From NCBI GenBank assembly GCA_003979335.1, contig RYWC01000029.1:1-7724 (forward strand): a stretch of DNA of 7,724 nucleotides, given 5' to 3'. The notes beneath the pieces are model-generated. The model saw only the letters and a program-made list of their open reading frames with translations. It was not told the origin of the DNA and made no database searches. The translations under genes and the position numbers were made by a program. This DNA comes from Clostridia bacterium (GTDB lineage: Bacteria > Bacillota_A > Clostridia > Christensenellales > Borkfalkiaceae). Below, piece by piece: positions 5,694-7,724 of the stretch; position 1 is the first letter of the stretch; each line of letters starts with the position of its first letter.

Positions 5694-7085
5694 TTACTTT
5701 TTAATTACGGCATATCCGTCCTTACTGTCTTTTACGGAATAGCCGAGTTTGTCTATTTCAGCGCGCAGCGCATCCGCCTCGCCCCAATTGCGCGCAATTT
5801 TAGCCTGCCAGCGTTTTTCCGCAAGCGCGCTCACTTCATCGGGAATTTCCACGGGGTTTTTAGCCGCCGCTTCGGCAAGGTATGCCGCCGCGTCCTTTTT
5901 GAAAATGCCCAGAAGAGAATAAGTTTTTCTTATCTGCGCAACGTCGTCCGCCGCCGAAGCGTCCCCTTTTGCAAGCTTTGCGGAAATATTTTTAAACAGT
6001 CCGTACAGCTCGGAAAGAGCAAGCGCGGTATTGAAGTCCTCGTCCATATCGGCGTTGAACTTTTCGTCGATTGCCTTGTTCCCCTTTCCGCCTTTACCGA
6101 ACTTTTCCTCTACGTTTTTAATAACCGTATAGAACTCGGTCAAGTGCCTTTCGGCTTCGGGGAAAAGGTCGTCCGTGATATTTATATCGTTGCGGTAGTT
6201 ATTGCCCAAAAGCGCAAACTTGATTGCTTCGTTGGTGTACTTTTTAAGCAAATCCTCCAAAAGAAGGCTGTTGCCGAGCGACTTGGACATTTTCTGCCCG
6301 TTGACTTTGATAAGCCCGTTGTGCGTCCAATATTTTGCAAACTGTTTGCCCGTAAGGCTTTCCGTCTGCGCAATTTCGTTTTCGTGGTGAGGAAATATAA
6401 GGTCGCGTCCGCCGCCGTGAATGTCAATCTGTTCGCCGAATGCTTTATAGTTCATAGCCGAACATTCTATATGCCAGCCCGGCCTGCCCTTGCCCCAGGG
6501 CGAATCCCAACAGATTTCCCCCTCTTTCGCCGCCTTCCACAGCGCAAAGTCGGCAGGGTTTTTCTTTTCTTCGTCATTCTCTACGCGCACGCCGTCGAGC
6601 ATATCTTCAACCGAACGGTTGGAAAGACAGCCGTATTTTTTAAAGCTTTCGACTGCGAAATATACGTTGCCGCTTTTTGACGCGTATGCGTGTCCGCCGT
6701 CTATAAGTTTTTGAATAAAATCGATTATGTTGCCTATATTTTCGGTAGCTTTAAGCCAAAGCGTGGGCTCGTCCACGTCCATTTCCGCCATAACCGCGTC
6801 CGTCTTTTCAATCATCAAAGCCGCGTATTTGTCGGCAGGTATTCCCGTTTCCTTTGACTTGGCAATAATTTTATCGTCAACGTCGGTATAGTTGCGCGCA
6901 TAGGTTACGCTGTAACCGCTCTTTTCGAGATATTTGCGCATAACGTCGTATATAAGCGCCTGATAACCGTGACCGATATGCGCTTCGCCGCTGACGGTTA
7001 TGCCGCAGGCGTACATTCTTACTTTGCCCTTTTCAAGCGGTTCAAACTCTTCTTTTCTTCGGGTAAGCGTATTGTAAAGCCTCAT
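5694..7085 (-). CDS. cysS: cysteinyl-tRNA synthetase
   Basis: Class I synthetase that charges tRNA-Cys in the cytosol, using a bound zinc ion to select the cysteine thiol. The 463 residues match the usual 460-470. Visible are the HIGH motif (36-39) in ITVSGEAHIGH, the KMSKS loop (265-269) in VNGQKMSKSLGN, and the expected zinc ligands C27, C208 (in GWHIECSAM), H233 and E237 (in FPHHENEIAQ). The DALR-type and C-terminal tRNA-binding parts occupy roughly residues 340-463. One local difference from common CysRSs is ITVSG where ITVYD is usual just before HIGH. The start at 7085 has AGGAAG (7098-7093) 7 bases upstream, lying across the end of cysE, and only 4 bases separate the two genes, so translation is probably coupled. 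Second gene of the cysE operon. Confidence 0.97.
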   Translation of the reverse strand: MRLYNTLTRRKEEFEPLEKGKVRMYACGITVSGEAHIGHGYQALIYDVMRKYLEKSGYSVTYARNYTDVDDKIIAKSKETGIPADKYAALMIEKTDAVMAEMDVDEPTLWLKATENIGNIIDFIQKLIDGGHAYASKSGNVYFAVESFKKYGCLSNRSVEDMLDGVRVENDEEKKNPADFALWKAAKEGEICWDSPWGKGRPGWHIECSAMNYKAFGEQIDIHGGGRDLIFPHHENEIAQTESLTGKQFAKYWTHNGLIKVNGQKMSKSLGNSLLLEDLLKKYTNEAIKFALLGNNYRNDINITDDLFPEAERHLTEFYTVIKNVEEKFGKGGKGNKAIDEKFNADMDEDFNTALALSELYGLFKNISAKLAKGDASAADDVAQIRKTYSLLGIFKKDAAAYLAEAAAKNPVEIPDEVSALAEKRWQAKIARNWGEADALRAEIDKLGYSVKDSKDGYAVIKK

Positions 7086-7089
7086 ACAG

Positions 7090-7614
7090 TCACTTCCTGT
7101 CCTTTATAATTATTCTCGCAGGCACACCTACCGCGGTTGCGTTAGGCGGAACGTCCGTTAAAACTACCGCCCCTGCGCCTATTTTTGCGCCGTCGCCTAT
7201 CGTAACGTTGCCCAAAACCTTTGCGCCGGCAGAAATTACGCAGTTTCTGCCTACTGTCGGATGTCGCTTGCCTTTCTGTTTCCCCGTTCCGCCGAGCGTA
7301 GCACCGTGGTACAAAACGGTGCCCGACCCCACAAAAGCGGTTTCGCCTATAACGACGCCTGCGCCGTGGTCAATGAATACGCCCGCCTCGATTTTTGCGG
7401 CAGGGTGAATTTCAATGCCCGTAAAAAAGCGCGCGGTCTGCGAAACTATCCGCGCAGGCAGTTTAAGGCGCACCCTGTAAAGGGCGTTTGCAAACCTGTG
7501 CCAGCTTAAAGCGTGCACCCCCGGATAGGTTAAAAATATTTCAAATTTATTGCGCGCGGCAGGGTCGTTTGCCTTTGCCGCGTTCAAGTCCTGACGTAAT
7601 TTTTTAAAAAACAT
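7090..7614 (-). CDS. cysE: serine O-acetyltransferase
   Basis: Cytosolic enzyme that acetylates L-serine with acetyl-CoA to O-acetylserine, the committed step of cysteine synthesis. The 174-residue product is the short Gram-positive form, with a helical N-terminal part (~1-60, including the family-like PGVHALSWHRFANAL) and a left-handed beta-helix of hexapeptide repeats (~65-165). Catalytic histidine candidates are H83 in FIDHGAGVVIGETA and H118 in GGTGKQKGKRHPT. E68 stands in TGIEIHP at the position of the catalytic-dyad-linked Asp of E. coli CysE, the normal Gram-positive variant. GVPARII (163-169) closes the active-site tail. The ATG at 7614 is the only credible in-frame start before a stop at 7672-7674, but AAGGA is 13 bases away, unusually far. 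First gene of the cysE-cysS-alaS-flippase operon, with promoter and structured leader immediately upstream. Confidence 0.96.
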   Translation of the reverse strand: MFFKKLRQDLNAAKANDPAARNKFEIFLTYPGVHALSWHRFANALYRVRLKLPARIVSQTARFFTGIEIHPAAKIEAGVFIDHGAGVVIGETAFVGSGTVLYHGATLGGTGKQKGKRHPTVGRNCVISAGAKVLGNVTIGDGAKIGAGAVVLTDVPPNATAVGVPARIIIKDRK

Positions 7615-7619
7615 ATAAA

Positions 7620-7672
7620 ACCCGATGTCCTTACATTTTACGCAAAGACACCAAGCCGCCGTTACATCGGAC
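7620..7672 (-). promoter_or_regulatory. structured 5' leader of the cysE operon
   Basis: In the minus-strand RNA, CCGAUGU (7670-7664) can pair with ACAUCGG (7628-7622) across a 35-base loop, extended by two G-U pairs at the base. The same ACAU (7628-7625) can instead pair with a nearby AUGU (7636-7633), forming a small hairpin with the AAGG of the ribosome binding site as its loop. The two pairings exclude each other. The leader is only about 60 bases long and lacks the T-box consensus, so it is not the tRNA-sensing leader known upstream of cysE in Bacillus. Pairings are seen; regulation is inferred. Confidence 0.5.
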
Positions 7673-7681
7673 TATATAAAA

Positions 7682-7710
7682 ATTATATTCCAAACGACAT
7701 TTAATTGCAA
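7682..7710 (-). promoter_or_regulatory. sigma-A-type promoter of the cysE-cysS-alaS-flippase operon
   Basis: On the minus strand TTGCAA (7710-7705), a 17-base spacer, and a perfect TATAAT (7687-7682). The predicted start is near 7675, giving a leader of about 60 bases. Both hexamers and the spacing are the same as in the glycosyltransferase promoter at 1172-1200, without other similarity in the spacer. Confidence 0.85.
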
Positions 7711-7724
7711 GCCATTTGTAATGC

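Noticed and set aside
6144..6680. 178-codon + strand frame opposite cysS.
   Set aside because: Shadow of the CysRS core region containing KMSKS; no initiation signals and no recognisable protein family.
7615..7675. T-box (tRNA-sensing) leader upstream of cysE, as in Bacillus.
   Set aside because: The leader is only about 60 bases, lacks the T-box core sequence, specifier stem and terminator, and so cannot be a T-box.

Overview
This looks like a chromosomal segment from a low-to-moderate GC member of the Bacillota, probably an uncultured Clostridia-type lineage. The reasons are the rplM-rpsI pair, a short Gram-positive-type serine acetyltransferase next to cysS, a UgtP/MGDG-synthase-like glycolipid glycosyltransferase, AAGGAG-type ribosome binding sites, and sigma-A-like promoters with 17-bp spacers. 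The placement is an inference from protein style, not from any search. I see no mobile element, CRISPR array, tRNA or rRNA.

Layout: positions 1-31 may be the last codons of a + strand gene. It converges on a bidirectional terminator (72-96) shared with the minus-strand ribosomal operon rplM (L13, 963-532) and rpsI (S9, 511-98). That operon has a strong promoter near 1053-1025 and a ~55-nt leader with a possible pseudoknot reaching the L13 ribosome binding site. A divergent promoter (1172-1200) drives a monocistronic + strand glycosyltransferase of the diacylglycerol glucosyltransferase type (1230-2465). A hairpin terminator (2473-2499) separates it from a convergent four-gene minus-strand operon, in transcription order: cysE (7614-7090), cysS (7085-5694), a short alaS (5672-3870) and a multi-pass MprF/YbhN-type flippase-like membrane protein (3851-2484). 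That operon has a clear promoter at 7710-7682 and a ~60-nt leader with two competing hairpins.

Functional logic: CysE makes O-acetylserine for cysteine synthesis and CysRS charges tRNA-Cys, a classic Gram-positive pairing. Two additions are unusual. The alanyl-tRNA synthetase stops right after its editing domain and lacks the C-terminal domain of most AlaRSs. The flippase-like protein is in the same frame as alaS, starts at TTG, and carries a textbook EF-hand calcium-binding loop in an acidic, probably cytosolic N-terminal tail. The glycolipid glycosyltransferase and the flippase-like protein face each other across a shared terminator, which makes a membrane-lipid role for both plausible but unproven. 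Most of the window is housekeeping. The items most worth a second look are the EF-hand/flippase fusion, the mini-AlaRS and the two mRNA leaders.
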